A stretch of 64,000 nucleotides of DNA, taken from Protonemura montana (lineage: Eukaryota > Arthropoda > Insecta > Plecoptera > Nemouridae). The position numbers and the translations under genes are program-made. The stretch covers positions 6,700,418 to 6,764,417 of the forward strand of contig OX387605.1 of NCBI GenBank assembly GCA_947568835.1, written 5' to 3'. Positions 12,450 through 25,178 of the stretch are shown here, in pieces. The notes beneath the pieces were generated by a model. That model did not search any database and was not told the origin of the DNA. It saw nothing but the letters and a program-made list of their open reading frames with translations. The stretch's first letter is position 1; every line of letters begins with the position of its first letter.

Positions 12450-13956
12450 CTAAAAGTCAGAACGATGACGTACCAATATTAGAGCGTTTAATCAATGGTC
12501 AGATACCCTGGCTTTTGTAATCCCCAAAAATGTTTGGTATGAAAATGTTTGCCAGGACTTCATGATTAAGGCAAACAATTTTTTTTTTTTTATTATCAGC
12601 GTTTGGCAACGAGTAACTCTGCGTTTACAATTGAGCAACGCAAAAAGATTGGAATGACAACCTCCCAATCGAAATTTCTGCAAATAAGTTTTGTTAAATT
12701 CTGTATAAGCATTTGAGGCGACCAAGAATATGGGGATTGAAGTTGATTGCCACAAAGGCCGCTGGCCAATTCTAATTTGAGGTTATGACCTGCATTTGAA
12801 ACCACTACATGCTTATTCACTGGATAGTGATGCACATGCACTACAATTGAATAACTTATCCGAAACTAGGACAAACCTCTCTGCACTACTCGAATGCGGT
12901 TTCGTATCTGAAAGATCCAGATTTTATTTTTGGCCATTCTATTCAACAACCAGAACGTCTTGAAACTTCGAAGACAATTCTGACGCAACAATGTTATTTA
13001 AAATTGACCTATTTGTTGAAGAATAGCTTGACTACGACGAGAGAAGCACACCAGTTGATAGAAGACAGAAGACAAAGCATTCGAGACTGGGGTCGTCTGA
13101 CAGATAGGTTGTGAATCGCCTACTCAGCTGCTGGGTCGCGACTCCCGAGTGCTCGACTCGCAAGCTGCGGATGCATCTATCGACAATAGGCATCGACTCC
13201 AAAGTGTGAGCGCCATTGTCAGCGCAAAGCCCAAGCACAAGCAAGCGAACGCTATCAGATTCATTGTCGCAAGGCTTAGCCAACGAGCATGTCAGAGATG
13301 CACAAGGCGTGGCAATTATTTATTGAAAGGTTCATCAGATGAATGGCAGTGATTTAAGAAATAAACCGTCGTATTTTCCATGCAAAGACAATAATCTTTT
13401 AAGATTGTCATCCCTGCTCGGACACGGTAACACGGGTTTCCAGACAAAGAATTTTCTAGTCACTTGCAAATAAAAATATCTTACCTAGGTTCGGTTTGAG
13501 ATATTAGTGAAGGAAATTTATTTAGCCTGAGGAAAGAGGATTTTTTACGTGGATGAAAGAGATCTATCTCGGGAAAAAATCTAAACATTATTTCTTCTTT
13601 CATGTAAATTCTGCTGAGCCATCATTTGTGCCCCTATCCTATATAAAATGTCTACCCTTTTATTTGATCAAAACCAGTGCACGCGCATATAATCAAGCCA
13701 ATTTCAGTCGGTTTATAAACACCAGCCGCAACGGCCGTCCGAGTAACGAGCATACATCTTTGATGTGCTCCATTTGAAGACGTTCCATGTCTTGTTCGTT
13801 ATCTGTGCACGTTATTACATGAATCGTTTCCAGTGGTACTTAACGGATAATGGCAGGGTACGCTCTATGAGCAGTGCTTAATGACCTACAATCCCAGTTG
13901 TCGCCGCACGGTCCTTTCGTCTGGGTCAACGCGTCCAACCCGTCACCGCCACTTAC
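12450..13956. other. No supported gene
   Basis: A linking exon carrying PH strand beta1 was expected here. I looked for - strand donor/acceptor pairs in the right phase and found none. The sequence is AT-rich, with a slightly GC-richer stretch at 13.1-13.3 kb of unknown nature. Confidence 0.5.
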
Positions 13957-14004
13957 TCTCCTCGAATCGAAGTGATCAACCCTCGATTCTCAACGGTAAC
14001 AAAT
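13957..14004 (-). CDS. Candidate exon of a - strand gene (FVTVENRGLITSIRG)
   Basis: This is a 48-nt segment between a pyrimidine-rich acceptor (ACAACGCCTCTCAG) and a perfect donor (GTAAGTGG) on the - strand. Only one frame is open, reading FVTVENRGLITSIRG with one base before and two after. It can take the two bases left by the 25 kb candidate exon (AG+A). However, it cannot join the PH exon directly, because the phases differ, so a linking exon is missing or it belongs elsewhere. Confidence 0.4.
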
Positions 14005-17000
14005 CTGAGAGGCGTTGTAAAGTTTTTCAAGGTGGTTGTTGATTTTATGATTTAGTGGTCACTCATGCGGCGACGTGTACTAGTGACTGAAATAGTGAAA
14101 ATAGGAATATCATGACGGCAGGTGTAGAAAATAGGTATTACAAGTTTCTTGATCATCAAATCACACGCTGATGACCATATGAAGATGAAACTTTTTTTGA
14201 ACCAGAATGGAAATGTGAAAATAATACTGATATATAATTTTCTCCTGCTACTATCAGTGCAGGTTTGAAAGGAGACGGGACATATTTAGAATTGAATTTA
14301 GCCACTAGCTATCTCTCTCGACTTATGAATACCCTAGATGTGATTGTGGAAACTGTGAAACTTTCAGGCCACGCTATAGCAGACGGCAGACGGCGTCGGT
14401 TGAAAGGCTGGGCGCTGCAGCATTGACCTGGGTCCACGACTCACGGGGGCAGGATGCTAATCCAGATGATCTATGCGAAAGTTGAGAGCTAGGAATTTGT
14501 TTGCGGGCACCGTGGTGAGGGGCCAGGGGACGGGGTTGATCATCAATGGAAGTGCAGACGCGAATTATTCCTTCTTCGCAGCGCTCTACCCCATGCACAT
14601 TCATCTTTGACTCGGAGCTTCCTGCCGTTTTGTGCAAGGCACTGCCGCCATCGCCTCGCCGCCTCGCGCCACGCATATATCAAGGTCTGTTGTCCTAAGC
14701 TAAGCCCGCCAGGAATTCCTTTGCTTTTAGCGGAACCTCGTTAATTCTCGAAACACGATACAGTTGCGCTTGCCTCTAGTGCTCTTCCATTTCCTCTCTC
14801 ATCGCAACGTATGTGTACAATGCGGTGCGGTAGGTACATTGTCCGTGAGCTATGTGCCATCAGGAAATTATTTAAAATTATGGCGTGCTGTACGCGTAAT
14901 CAAATGAATTAGTAATCTTGTCCTATCATAAAGTATTCTTAAAGCAGATCTGTTACTACCTTTTTTTTTAAATAGCTAGTGATGCTTTTTTTACACACTC
15001 ATTTAAATCGACAGGATCTATGGATTTGAAGCCATTGCACTCTATGACACCACCAACTAAACGTATTTATTATTTTGATAACAGCCCTGCCTCGTCATTT
15101 AAAAATCCCATCTTGCTATAGATTTTCTGTTATTACTTTAAAAGTAAATTTACATTATACACCATGAGTATCACGAAACAAAACAGGTATCACATATTCT
15201 GCAAGCATCGTGAATCAAAACACCGAGACAACTTCATCACGTAGGTACAAGTGCATTATTTCCAACACATATATGTCTACCAATAAATCCCAATGAAATG
15301 TCTGATCTCCGTGACTTATGATCTCCTATCATTCCTTTTTTTATAGTTCCCTCTCCGCAGCTCCCAGCCAGGCTAGCAGCGTCGAATGATATCCTGGATT
15401 GTAGCCAGGATATAGGTGGCACGTAACGCGCTAGCTCACACATATTGTCGGCCAGCGAACAGGAAGAGGGAGGCGCACAAAGACAGGAGCAAGGGCTGGG
15501 ACACTCGTACAAGCACCTCGCGGTCGCACCCTTTCCCCCTCCCACCTTAGCCACATGGGAGGTGTAGGACATAATTTAACGCTGATATAAATTTCAACTG
15601 ATTGTTCAATTCATTTCAAGAGTAATTCTTCTCGCGAGGAGAGTGAACTGGGCTAAATGGTGAGCGGACAGTTTGTTGAACAAGCACTTGCCAATGGCGA
15701 TGTGCAATCTAGCACGGTTCTTATCAAACGATATAATCATGTTAGCGAAAGTTTGTAAATATTGGATAGCTTCATTTAAAGAGTGTTATTAATAAATAAT
15801 CTCTACACTTATTCCTTGAGAAGTTGGTTACACTTAAAAACGTAATTGACGGTGTAAACCAAATGCATTTTTTCTGAATACTTTTTTTTCAGTGTTTGGC
15901 GTACTAAGACAGTTAAACAACTGTCTTGCCTCTCTGATACCCACGTTATGTTTCTAGCATGCTGCCTCACTTTGCGCTGTGCAATTATTAGTTCGTGCAA
16001 ATGGTTATTGTTATCATAAACCTTGCTGGCACTTGGTTATCTCGAAGCCACGAAACTTCTGGGGCATGTTTGTCATGCCATCAGACGGACGTGCAAGCAC
16101 TTGCCGGCAAGTTCTGGACTGACCGCAGCCGCCTATCGCCAGCGAATTGCGCTCTCACCGTCGGCGTTCAAAAATAGCCACTTGAAAAGCCACGAAAGAA
16201 AAGAGTGCGGTATCGTTCTAAGCCACTAAGCTCCATTAGCTAATAGAGAAAGTCTATTTTTGAGCTCGGCGAACACAGAAAGTTTTCGAACATAAAATCT
16301 GGTTTGCTGAAAATAAATTACTGATATCGAATTTTGTTATTTAATTAAAAGACTCGGTCGTTAGATTTGCTTTGGATCCACAATGGTTTATTTTTTTGTT
16401 GAAACGCTTTGGGCAATACGCATATGCAATTAGAGCAGGCTTACCCACTCTGATTAATTAGTTTCACACTTAAACTTCTTTGCCACCTACTAATATATTA
16501 CTTAGAAGTGTAAGAGAACTCTTATTCTACTCGAAAGAGAATTGCGGCACATTGTAAATAACTGTACACGTTCAGAATTCACGGTAGAACAAGTTTAGAA
16601 TAATCTCTAGCTAAGACTATATCTCTAGTTCCCAGTGCTATTCAAGCAGTTATCATAATGACATTTACTGAAAAGTACTGTCGTGCTGATTTTTCTCTGT
16701 GGGCGGATTGGCAGGCGCACGTTGCTCACAAATATTGGTTATGCCAACGCTTCAAAGAAACATAAAAATACTAAACGGTTCAACAAGGAAATGTTTTCTC
16801 TTGTTGTGTGTTTTCTTCACTGAAATTTCTTTCGTGTTTTTGTACAAAGGTGTAAGCGCCGTAAAAAACTTGTACTAGTTCTCGAAAGTAGCACAAAGTT
16901 TTATTAAATAAGTATGCACGACTGAGTTCTAGGCCGCGCGTAGTCAAACAGTTTTTGTATCATTTCATTCGACCAAAGCAACGTCAAACTCGACGGAAGA

Positions 17001-18169
17001 ATGTTGGAATGGTGATTTTTTTTTACTCGTGCACAAACTTTCAAGAACTTGTAGCAGAAAATATTTTTGTCTTTCAATTACATTTGCTTGTGTGTTTTCT
17101 ATATAATAACATAGAGGCATGCTATGAAGTTGGTGATTAAAATAATAAAAACATTATAAATTGCGTGCTCGACAGGGAATTCTACAAAATTGCGATAATA
17201 TCCAGTTCCAGTTCTTCAAGGAAACAAGACAAATTGTTGTATATTAAACCTGATGGTAGCGCTTCTCCTCACATTTATGACTTGAAAAACAACAAATCCT
17301 ATGAAAAACACAATCAAAATTTCAGAAGCAATGATATTACTCTTAAAAGACGAGCAAAATATGTTCCAAACATTTTCGGAGGTCGTTCAAGCATTAATCG
17401 AACAAACTTTACTTGAAAACCACAAATATTTGTTTTTATTTTCGAAGACAATATTAAAAGTACCAGAGACAAACCTGAGACCAACACTGCATTGTGTTCC
17501 TAGATGGATGCCGATATGCAATCGGTTCTCGTTTGAATCGATTTACTTGTAGTTTGTTTGTTCGAGACGGAATTCTTTGCAAAAGTTCAAAGGGTGCATG
17601 TGAGTGGTGGTGTCGGAGAGCACGTGCCCGGGTTCTGGCAATCATCAGGATCGCAACCTGAACTTGGGACTAGAGACCTGAGATTTATTGCCTGGACAAT
17701 TTTGGCCTTCTATCCCGGGTCTCGACTTTCAAGGTGGAGCGCTGAGTGTTATTACATGTTTGGTCGAATGAAAAAAGATGTACGTGGAAAAACGAAAAAG
17801 GGCTAACTTTTTTAGCATATTCGCGTTATTACAACCAAACAGGCTTGAGTATTCGTTTGAAAAATAAAATGCATCGTTACTATCAATAAATTTTATGAGA
17901 AGAAGGTAGACAAAAGACAACATTTATGATCAATAAAGCAGAAAATAAGTGTGCAGTGTTTATGAACATAAAGAACGCCGTGTGATATTAGCAAACATTT
18001 GAAATATTCTCTGGCACTGTCAATATTTATAAACACGAAAGTTAAAACTCTTCCACGCGTGAAATGCTGACACGATTGTAATATTTCACGAAATACTGAC
18101 GAGACCTCACATTTTACGGTACGCCAACTTTCGACCGCGTCAGCAAATTTATTAGCGAAAAGTTTGATT
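14005..18169. other. Non-coding stretch, no supported gene
   Basis: The stretch is mostly AT-rich. A GC-richer block at 14374-14690 is open for 100 codons on the - strand (begins MRGARRRGDGGSALHK) and includes a GTGAGT-type donor near 14437. I could not tie it to any family or to the PH gene. A second GC-richer block lies at 15360-15560. Nothing else is recognisable. Confidence 0.5.
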
Positions 18170-18840
18170 GATTATTCTGGGCGGACTCGATACGTTCAGA
18201 GGGTTGCGTTTAGGGATTTGTATTCAAGGCCACATCAGCTTAACAAAATAAAGTCGATTAAATTTCGAGGACAGAAAATATCGTCTTAGGTGAGCATTAA
18301 CAATCAAGTCCGCAGAATGTTGTAGTTTCTGGTGGAGGAGCCGGGTTTGCTCTGCGGGCTGCATTTAGAAAAATTCCATTCAAGGTTGTAGGACTTGACA
18401 AAGAAGAGTACACGACATGCTAAAAGGGTTAGAAATTGTATGGGACAAGCAATAGAAACTCTCGCCTTTACCGAGATTGGCCAGCATAGTTCTTCAGTTA
18501 ATAGTCGAGAAATTGGACTACTGCGGGTCGTGTTTATGGCCTTCCATTCAAACCTTAAGATCTTGACAAAGTAGAAAATAAGAAAAACTAAGAACAGTAA
18601 AAATTTGTGCAGGTTAGCATAAGAAACTCTCTAGCTAAACGCGGGTGGTCCGTTAACCGCTAGTTAATCGCCGAGGAGCCGGGTTTGCTCTGCGGGTTGC
18701 GTCTAGGAGTTCCTAAATCATTGTCCACTGACTCATTTGCTGGCACAGATAAATATCACGCCCCCTTGAATTCTACTATTTGTTACAGTTCTGTAGAGGA
18801 GCCACGTTTGCTCTGCGGGCTGCGTCCGGGGGCAAGAAGA
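18170..18840 (+). repeat. Degenerate tandem repeat, period about 165-175 bp
   Basis: About four to five decayed units follow one another. Each has a GGGTTGCGT/GGGCTGCAT core (near 18203, 18358, 18517, 18694 and 18817). Several continue into TTCCATTCAA or TATTCAAGG, then GACTTGACAAAG or similar, and later into AGAAACTCTC and AGTTAAT...CGAG segments before the next core. The core of three units is the dispersed ~36-bp element (18331-18368, 18671-18707, 18793-18830). The units are too diverged for simple ORF or dot-level recognition. Confidence 0.6.
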
Positions 18841-20210
18841 GACGGCCAAGTTTTACGGCGTGGAAACTTATACGGCGTGATACTTTGCGCGCATAGAACA
18901 TTTTTGTGACGTCTTATTTTCCAAGAAGCATATTTGATTTTTTTTTTTTTTTTTTAAACAATTCGCAATGGTTTTGTAATGTTTTTGTAGAGAAAGCAAA
19001 ATGAGGTCGATGCTATCCGGTTGGAATCTTGTCAAACAGACTTAAGATAAATAATATTTAAACTGTTTATATTAGATAAATACAAAATAAAGCAACCAGC
19101 CTTACAAAGAATTAGTCGTATTTTTAATTACCGCTCAAAAATTAAATTTCTGTTGATTATCACGGCTGAGTTCAAGATTTAGATCAACAAATGGGCTCAG
19201 CAGCCTAGACACGAGCAACTCTAGCAGCAATTAGTCCAAGCGGAGGTCAGTAGACCTGGACCTCTTGACTGGAGAGCTAACATGATTAAATAATTTCCAT
19301 TCAAATGTTTGTAAATGGGTCTCGCTTCTTTCAGCCGGCCCACCTGATCGTTGCCCTTGCAGCCCCCATTCAGCAGTCCGCGCTGACGCACACTACCCTC
19401 CACCCCCACCCCCACCCTCACAAAACAACCGCCGACCTCCCCACCACCCCGACTAGCCCGTGACCGGCGAGAAATACGTCATCCGTGACAAACGGGCGCC
19501 CAGAAGAATTTTCTCTCGACGCCATCCAGCGACGACGTCCATGTTTTTTTAATAAGACGATAAAAAAAAACGTTAATTGAAATTTTATTCTTGCGTATCT
19601 TTGCGTGGAGTATAAACTGTTGAGTGCACACGGCGGTTGTAACTTGCAAGGCATTCCGGTTCATAGGCTGAACGGGGAAAAAGGTAAAGCCCGATATTTC
19701 AGTCGCGAATTTACAACATAAAGCTTTTCGGTAAGATTTTCTTTTTGGAATCCATTACAGAATGGAATACGTGCGTCTTAGCCGTCTCCTATCGCCCCTA
19801 GAACATAATAATTTCACTTTAAAAAGCCACCATACTATCTTTCTGCAGAATCCGATCCACATAGCCCGTTCTAAATATCACGTATTAGCTGGGAGTATAA
19901 AAGATATGACATAATTAAAAGTTTAATCTCCACTATCCGCCCGTCAAATTCCGTCATAGCCGGGCAAACAAGCTTTACAATGCTAATTTCTAAGGGTATT
20001 CAGTTCGGTGTACGAGATGGGTTTACCATAGACACCAGGGCACGGCGTTAGCGAGACGTGGGATAGCGATCATCGATCGCAATACCAAGGAGTTGGGGCC
20101 ACGAGTGAAGATGAGAGGTCAGGGAGAAAGCGCGGAACAAGTCAATTGTCTTATTCCTATAAGAAAGATGAAGGTATAGCTCGGGGTTCAAACCCATCAT
20201 TTGTATAGTT
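18841..20210. other. Non-coding stretch, no supported gene
   Basis: The stretch is AT-rich, with a CCACCCCC-rich patch near 19390-19410 and a poly-T run near 18940. I see nothing that can be supported as a gene. Confidence 0.5.
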
Positions 20211-20223
20211 ATAGCCACAGCGA
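20211..20223. repeat. Target-site duplication, left copy (SINE 1)
   Basis: ATAGCCACAGCGA here is repeated exactly at 20665-20677 on the far side of the SINE. Confidence 0.9.
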
Positions 20224-20664
20224 GACCGAACGGTTTGGCGTGTTGGAAACACCGGTTCTCATGAGATCACTCGAAGTTAAGCAACACTGCTCTGAGTCAG
20301 GTATTGGATGGGTGAATATCACACACATGACCAGTTCTGTTTGGTAGAGAGGTTGGAGGTATGAAAGTTAGTACAGCAACTTCATTCGAATTGCTTATCA
20401 ACCTCTCGACGCCATGGATTTGTGGAGGAATCCTGCTCTTTGAGTTGTACCGTCCTTCGGAAGGGACGTTAAATCGGGGTTCCCCTTTGTGCTCTTCGAC
20501 AGAAGTAGGCTACGTGGCGGCACCGGGCGTCCCCTCCTTCCTTCTAGGCTAGGTTTAGTTCATCATCAACCTCATAATCTATCTCTCATTCACCGACGCC
20601 ATTAGACCAGTGCCACAGGGTCAGTTGTCAAAACAGCGCGTCGTTAAACATCACAAATCAATCA
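20224..20664 (+). mobile_element. 5S-rRNA-derived SINE (SINE3 type), full-length copy 1
   Basis: The 5' part resembles 5S rRNA: GACCGAACGGTTTGGCGTG, AACACCGGTTCTC, then ATCACTCGAAGTTAAGCAAC, carrying the GTTAAGCA internal promoter element, and later GGTATTGGATGGGTGAA. The body has no 5S similarity and ends with GTGCCACAGGGTCAGTTGTC, a CGTCGTTAAA segment and a short AATC-repeat tail. A 13-bp target-site duplication, ATAGCCACAGCGA, flanks it exactly at 20211-20223 and 20665-20677, proving insertion of a complete element. SINEs of this kind are transcribed by RNA polymerase III and moved by a partner LINE. The 63-codon open frame at 20361-20552 is part of the SINE, not a gene. Confidence 0.93.
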
Positions 20665-20677
20665 ATAGCCACAGCGA
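20665..20677. repeat. Target-site duplication, right copy (SINE 1)
   Basis: ATAGCCACAGCGA matches 20211-20223 and closes the 3' end of the SINE after its AATCAATC tail. Confidence 0.9.
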
Positions 20678-20907
20678 TGGTGCTTGTCCGTTCAGTGGAC
20701 TTGTCTATTTGGAAGATGTTCGCTATGTATATATATATATATAGATAATATGTATATAGCAGCACTTTGGTGGAACGATTTTGTATTTTATTTATATACA
20801 GGCCGCACAATATATATATATCATTTAGCGAGAGTGCAGTCCATAGTGAATTTAAAATAAATATGCTGTTTTCCATGAGACAAAAATGCGTCTTTAGGGA
20901 GCGGCGA

Positions 20908-21175
20908 TATAAAAGTCACTTTGGCTTGGCTATAAAAGTCGCCCGTGAAAGGTGAAACAGAGGAAAGCTCAGAGGAAAAAACCAGGACACATTTGTTTGG
21001 TTGCCGCAAACGGAGTGCTTCATTTTTTTGTCGTTTCCAGGATTATAAAAGAATGTAGGAGGTTAGGAGGCGAGAACTTAAACATCTACTGTCGATGTCA
21101 ACAACAACGATCGACTTACAAGTGTGATTAGATTTTGTAACGGGAATCTACGATAAAAAACGAAGTGTGTTTAAG
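20908..21175 (+). promoter_or_regulatory. Possible TATA promoter with spliced non-coding exon
   Basis: Two TATAAAAG boxes stand at 20908 and 20931, the second in the GC-flanked setting GGCTATAAAAGTCGCCCG. They are followed after about 240 bases by a perfect splice donor, TTTAAG before GTAAGTG at 21176. There is also a good acceptor, TTTTTTTGTCGTTTCCAG, ending at 21040. All frames between contain stops, so any exon here is non-coding: a 5' UTR exon or a long non-coding RNA. The short AT microsatellites at 20727-20760 and 20810-20822 lie just upstream. Confidence 0.35.
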
Positions 21176-24100
21176 GTAAGTGATCAAATAGCGACTAAAT
21201 GTATTTGCTTCTCGACCTTTTGACAAAACCCATTGGGATCTGTTCACGAGCTGCGTGTACAACTTCACAATTGATTCGTCCTCTCCGAATCCATTCACCG
21301 CCAATGTTCACTTATTCGATTGGGCAGCGTGACAAATTGAATTCCTCTCCGCGTTTTTACATTCCCAATAAATCATCGCATGGCTCTCTTAAAATGTATG
21401 TTAAAAATGTTTGTTAAGTTGTCCATGTTAGATGAGATATTTTTATTCAGCAATCGTGTGTCAATTGCACTTAATCAACTACGAGGTTTGTTGCAAATTG
21501 ACTCGAGTAATCCGTGCCAGTAACTCGACTGTCTGGATAACGAGGCGCAACGTCAGATTCTCAAGTTACTTCCTTAAACAAATGATCCACCTACGCACTA
21601 AACCCCGCCTCTAATTCTGTGTGCATTATGCGCGTAATTATCCAAGACACGCGGATATAATATTTCCCTTTTAATTGGCACGCATCAAATTTCTTGTTTC
21701 ACCACCGCATGTCTTGAGGCCCGAGAGCTAAGCGCCGAGCATGTTGTGATTGTGTACCGGCGTAGCTGGAAGTAATCCCGCTGTGTCGTGTTAGCCAAAA
21801 GCCTCAGCCGCCGTCGCCGTCGCCGCCGTCGAGAGAATGTCAAGTATAAGATCAAAGACGAATTTCACTGAATTTACAGTCGGCTGCAATTTGGTAAGCT
21901 ATTCCATATTTTTATAACCTATTTGCCGACATCAAAGAGCGAGAAAACATTGATTATCATGACGATGAAAATCTGGAGGAAAAAAACAGTAAAAAAAGTG
22001 ACTTGATGTCTAAAAAATTATTCTAGTACACTGTGAGCTTTGATATTTTGTGTTTTTAAGCCTGTGTGCTAGGTTTGCGTTGATTATTCTGCATTGAACC
22101 TCGGTGCTGACCTCCGTGAAGAGCCCATGTCTGGAGGCCTGTACCTACACGATGAGGTCAGCGACAGATCAGGCTTTTCATTTTAAATCAACATAATGAG
22201 TTTTAGAAAGTTTCTAGCGATTTTTTAATTCCATGTGACCATGACTCTTGTGACCACAACCTCTTGCTCATCAATTCATGATTATCTGGCCAACTATTTA
22301 GGCGTCAGCGTCGGGTACGTTGAAAAATACCATATTGCGTGGGCCGTTGTAAATTCAAGGTGACATATCGCGAGTTTCTTCAGGTATCGATTAAAGAAGA
22401 GTTTTTGCCTGTAATTTTTAGTGCGTGTGCATGCATTCAACACGTTTAGACCTCGCGGGGTTTTTGATAACGTCTCGTGCATTAAAAAATCAACAAAGGA
22501 ATTCTAAAGGGAAGTACCATACAACTCACTTTTGCAACTGTAGTAAGTTTCTAGTTTCTATACAACTCCTATCTGGCTGCACAACAAAGTCATAAATATT
22601 TGAAAATGGAAGAAAAGCGCCAAGTGCTATAGATCGAAACCCCGGGAGCTCCTGCGCGGGCTATAGATACTAGCCTGGCGACACAGAAACTTTCAACCAG
22701 TACTTCTGAATGTTCAATATTTCAAAAAACCAAACCACCCGTGAGTTATGTTGATCTTGGTCGCGTAATTTCATCCTCGAAATCGCTTCGGTTTTATCCG
22801 AAATCCCCACCAGCTACCCCCGACCCCTCTGCTCGCCTTCGAATCGCCGCCGCCGTCGGTCGCCGGTCAGAACCTGCGGCGTCGCGGACGATGCAAGGAA
22901 TGCTTTTGTACGGCGCGTATGCCGTGTCTCAGGGACAGACGTACAGAACAAGCGTCTGCTTGTTTTCAAGCGGTTTCAAGTCCAATTTCCCCTGGGGCCC
23001 TGATCGCTCAATGTCACTTTATCTTGGTGGATCGCTCGGTCGATTCCCCTGAGTGACCAATCCACTGGTTTCAAAGACATGTGGCCGGGTGGCCGCGGGG
23101 AATTTTGTCGGCGGAGCGCGGGAAGGCGCGTTTGCCGCGCGCTCAAACGTGTCTGACACGGGTTTCACCTTGGACTGGCGTGCGTGGCATTTTCTCGCGC
23201 CTCTCCGCCTCGATCTCCAGAAATCCATCAGCGTTATAGGTTCGTGTCTTGCTGGCTGATACTCATCCTGAGGGCGCGGACACGTACTGCGTGGAATCGC
23301 GATGGGATGGACCACATAAAAGGGGAGTCACCACCTATAACGCACAGATCGGGAATACAATTACGCATTCAGCTTTGGGGTTGAAATGAGGTTAACCTCC
23401 TTGGTTGACACAGTTCATTTTTTGTCTTAAAATGTATTGATAGTAAGCACTGAGTTTTGAGTTTCCTCTTAAAGTGCGTTGGCCAAAATTTGACTGAAAT
23501 AATTAACATCGTGTATCTCAATGAAATTTGGTTTAAAATTATTTTCTGAGAATTCCTATCCTCTAAATGTTGCTCACTTTCAGATTTGACTGAAAAAAAA
23601 AACTGTATTTTTTTTGCACATTTTTAAATAAAGCGTCTGTCTACAACGCCCCTAAGGGCATGCGTTTGCTACCAAATTATTAAACATTCAAGTATAAAAA
23701 TACTCTTTGCACATGGACGTGAATTTACAGCACATACCCGTGATGTTTCCTTTACATTTTTCATCACCGCCCATTCTCAGGGGAGCCGCCGTTTTCACTC
23801 CCCTAGTTCATCTTCGTGCACAAGTAGAAATATCTTGAAATTGAATGTCACGTCCCCATATTTAATATATTATACAACAACCCTCTCTAAATCTTCCTCT
23901 CGACGTTGAAATTAGCAGAGCGCACACGCCCTGCTAGTCGAGTGAGCGATAGCAGGTAAATGGGTCATGCAGGGAGAAATCTCTCTCAGTAGGTCACACT
24001 TCAAGGCGACTGGATGGGCGCATCTAGACTAGACTTTGATTGATATGGTGGGAACAACCACCACTTTCCTCAACATCTTCAAAAGCTCATTACCAACTGT

Positions 24101-25080
24101 AGCTAACATTACACGAAGCATGCGGGTGTTACGTTTGCTGTAAACAAGACCCAGGTTAACTTGCAAAAACTTGCAAAGCATTGTCAGAATTTAAAGTTTG
24201 GACTGTACTACGAAGAAAGTATGTCAAATTTAATTAGACAATCCTGCCGTCAAATCGTCGTTGCTGTCGTCACTGACGATGATAAACGACGCAGATATAA
24301 AAGTGACGAGAAATCGGCGTAATCTCAAAGCGATTTAGAAAGAAAATTGGAGAAACAGCTCATAAGATTCACATGACTTGAAAATCTATTGCGAAAACTG
24401 ATTTCACACACTGTCATAGACACAGGGAGAAAGACGCGAAGAAAAACGCTTGCTCGGAGAAAAGATGGCAGGCGCTTCAAACGACGATGCTTTGGCTTCG
24501 AGGCACGTCATTTGTCAGTGTCACGTGACAACAATGGGCGTCGCGACGCCGAGCGTCATTGATACAGGTGTTCATTAGGAGGGCACAAACGGTCCCTCGG
24601 CGGCGTCGTTGTCGTCTTGGCCTTCTGCAGCCCTCACTACCCCCGCCGCCGCCTCCATTCGGCGTCTAGCCTTCAGTGGGGACAGACTCAATATGACGTG
24701 AGTTGCGTGGGGCGCCAATTGATAGTGTGATAGTGATATTGGTATTGAAAGTTACACGTGATAATTATCCGAACACGCAGGCCGCCGTGTGCAATATGAA
24801 TCGACCAATCTTCTGAAAGACAGACAAGTTCGTCGAGATAAAAACTGTCGGATTCTGATCAGATCCTTTTTTGCACGTAGACTCTCGTAAGCAGGAAATG
24901 TGTTTGAAAGTTACGAATTCTGTGAAAATAATGCCTTTTCAGGACTAAAACTTGGATCGGACTCCAATAGGCCCTTAAAAGAACCCTTTGGGCGGGAAAT
25001 GTTCATTAGGTGGAGCAATTCCTAGCTCAGCTTTCCTCCAAACATGTCTCAATTTAGAACGGGTGGTGAATTCGATTTAC
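21176..25080. other. Non-coding stretch, no supported gene
   Basis: It holds several GC-rich patches: CCGCCGTCGCCGTCGCCGCC near 21807, 22780-23240, and a CCGCCGCCGCCTCC segment near 24645. Their open frames (for example 103 codons at 22741-23052 from GTG) are explained by low stop frequency in GC-rich DNA. I see no domain and no good exon pair. Confidence 0.5.
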
Positions 25081-25178
25081 CTGGGGGGTGATATCGGCTT
25101 TGTTCGAAGAAGGTAGCTCGTTTCAAGCCGCGACGAGGGAGGAAATTTGGTGATGAACTTATCATATCCGATACGTGA
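25081..25178 (-). CDS. Candidate exon of a - strand gene (GYDKFITKFPPSSRLETSYL)
   Basis: A 98-nt segment lies between a strong acceptor (CTCAATTCTTGTCTGTAG) and donor CAG before GTAAAT on the - strand. In phase 0 it reads SRIGYDKFITKFPPSSRLET then SYLLRTKPISPP and leaves two bases. Codon choice looks coding and the splice signals are good. It can splice in frame to 13957-14004. Another frame on this strand is open for over 100 codons with poorer composition. Membership in the PH gene is inference from strand and phase only. Confidence 0.5.

Noticed and set aside
13468..13505. - strand donor GTAAGA near 13481 as the missing exon before the PH exon
   Set aside because: No acceptor AG lies in the required frame, and a stop codon falls in it.
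20181..20199. tRNA-like B box (GGGTTCAAACCC) just left of SINE 1
   Set aside because: It lies outside the target-site duplication, and no cloverleaf or A box can be formed from the neighbourhood.
22741..23315. Overlapping open frames on both strands
   Set aside because: GC-rich patch; the frames mostly begin at non-ATG codons and none resembles a known protein.
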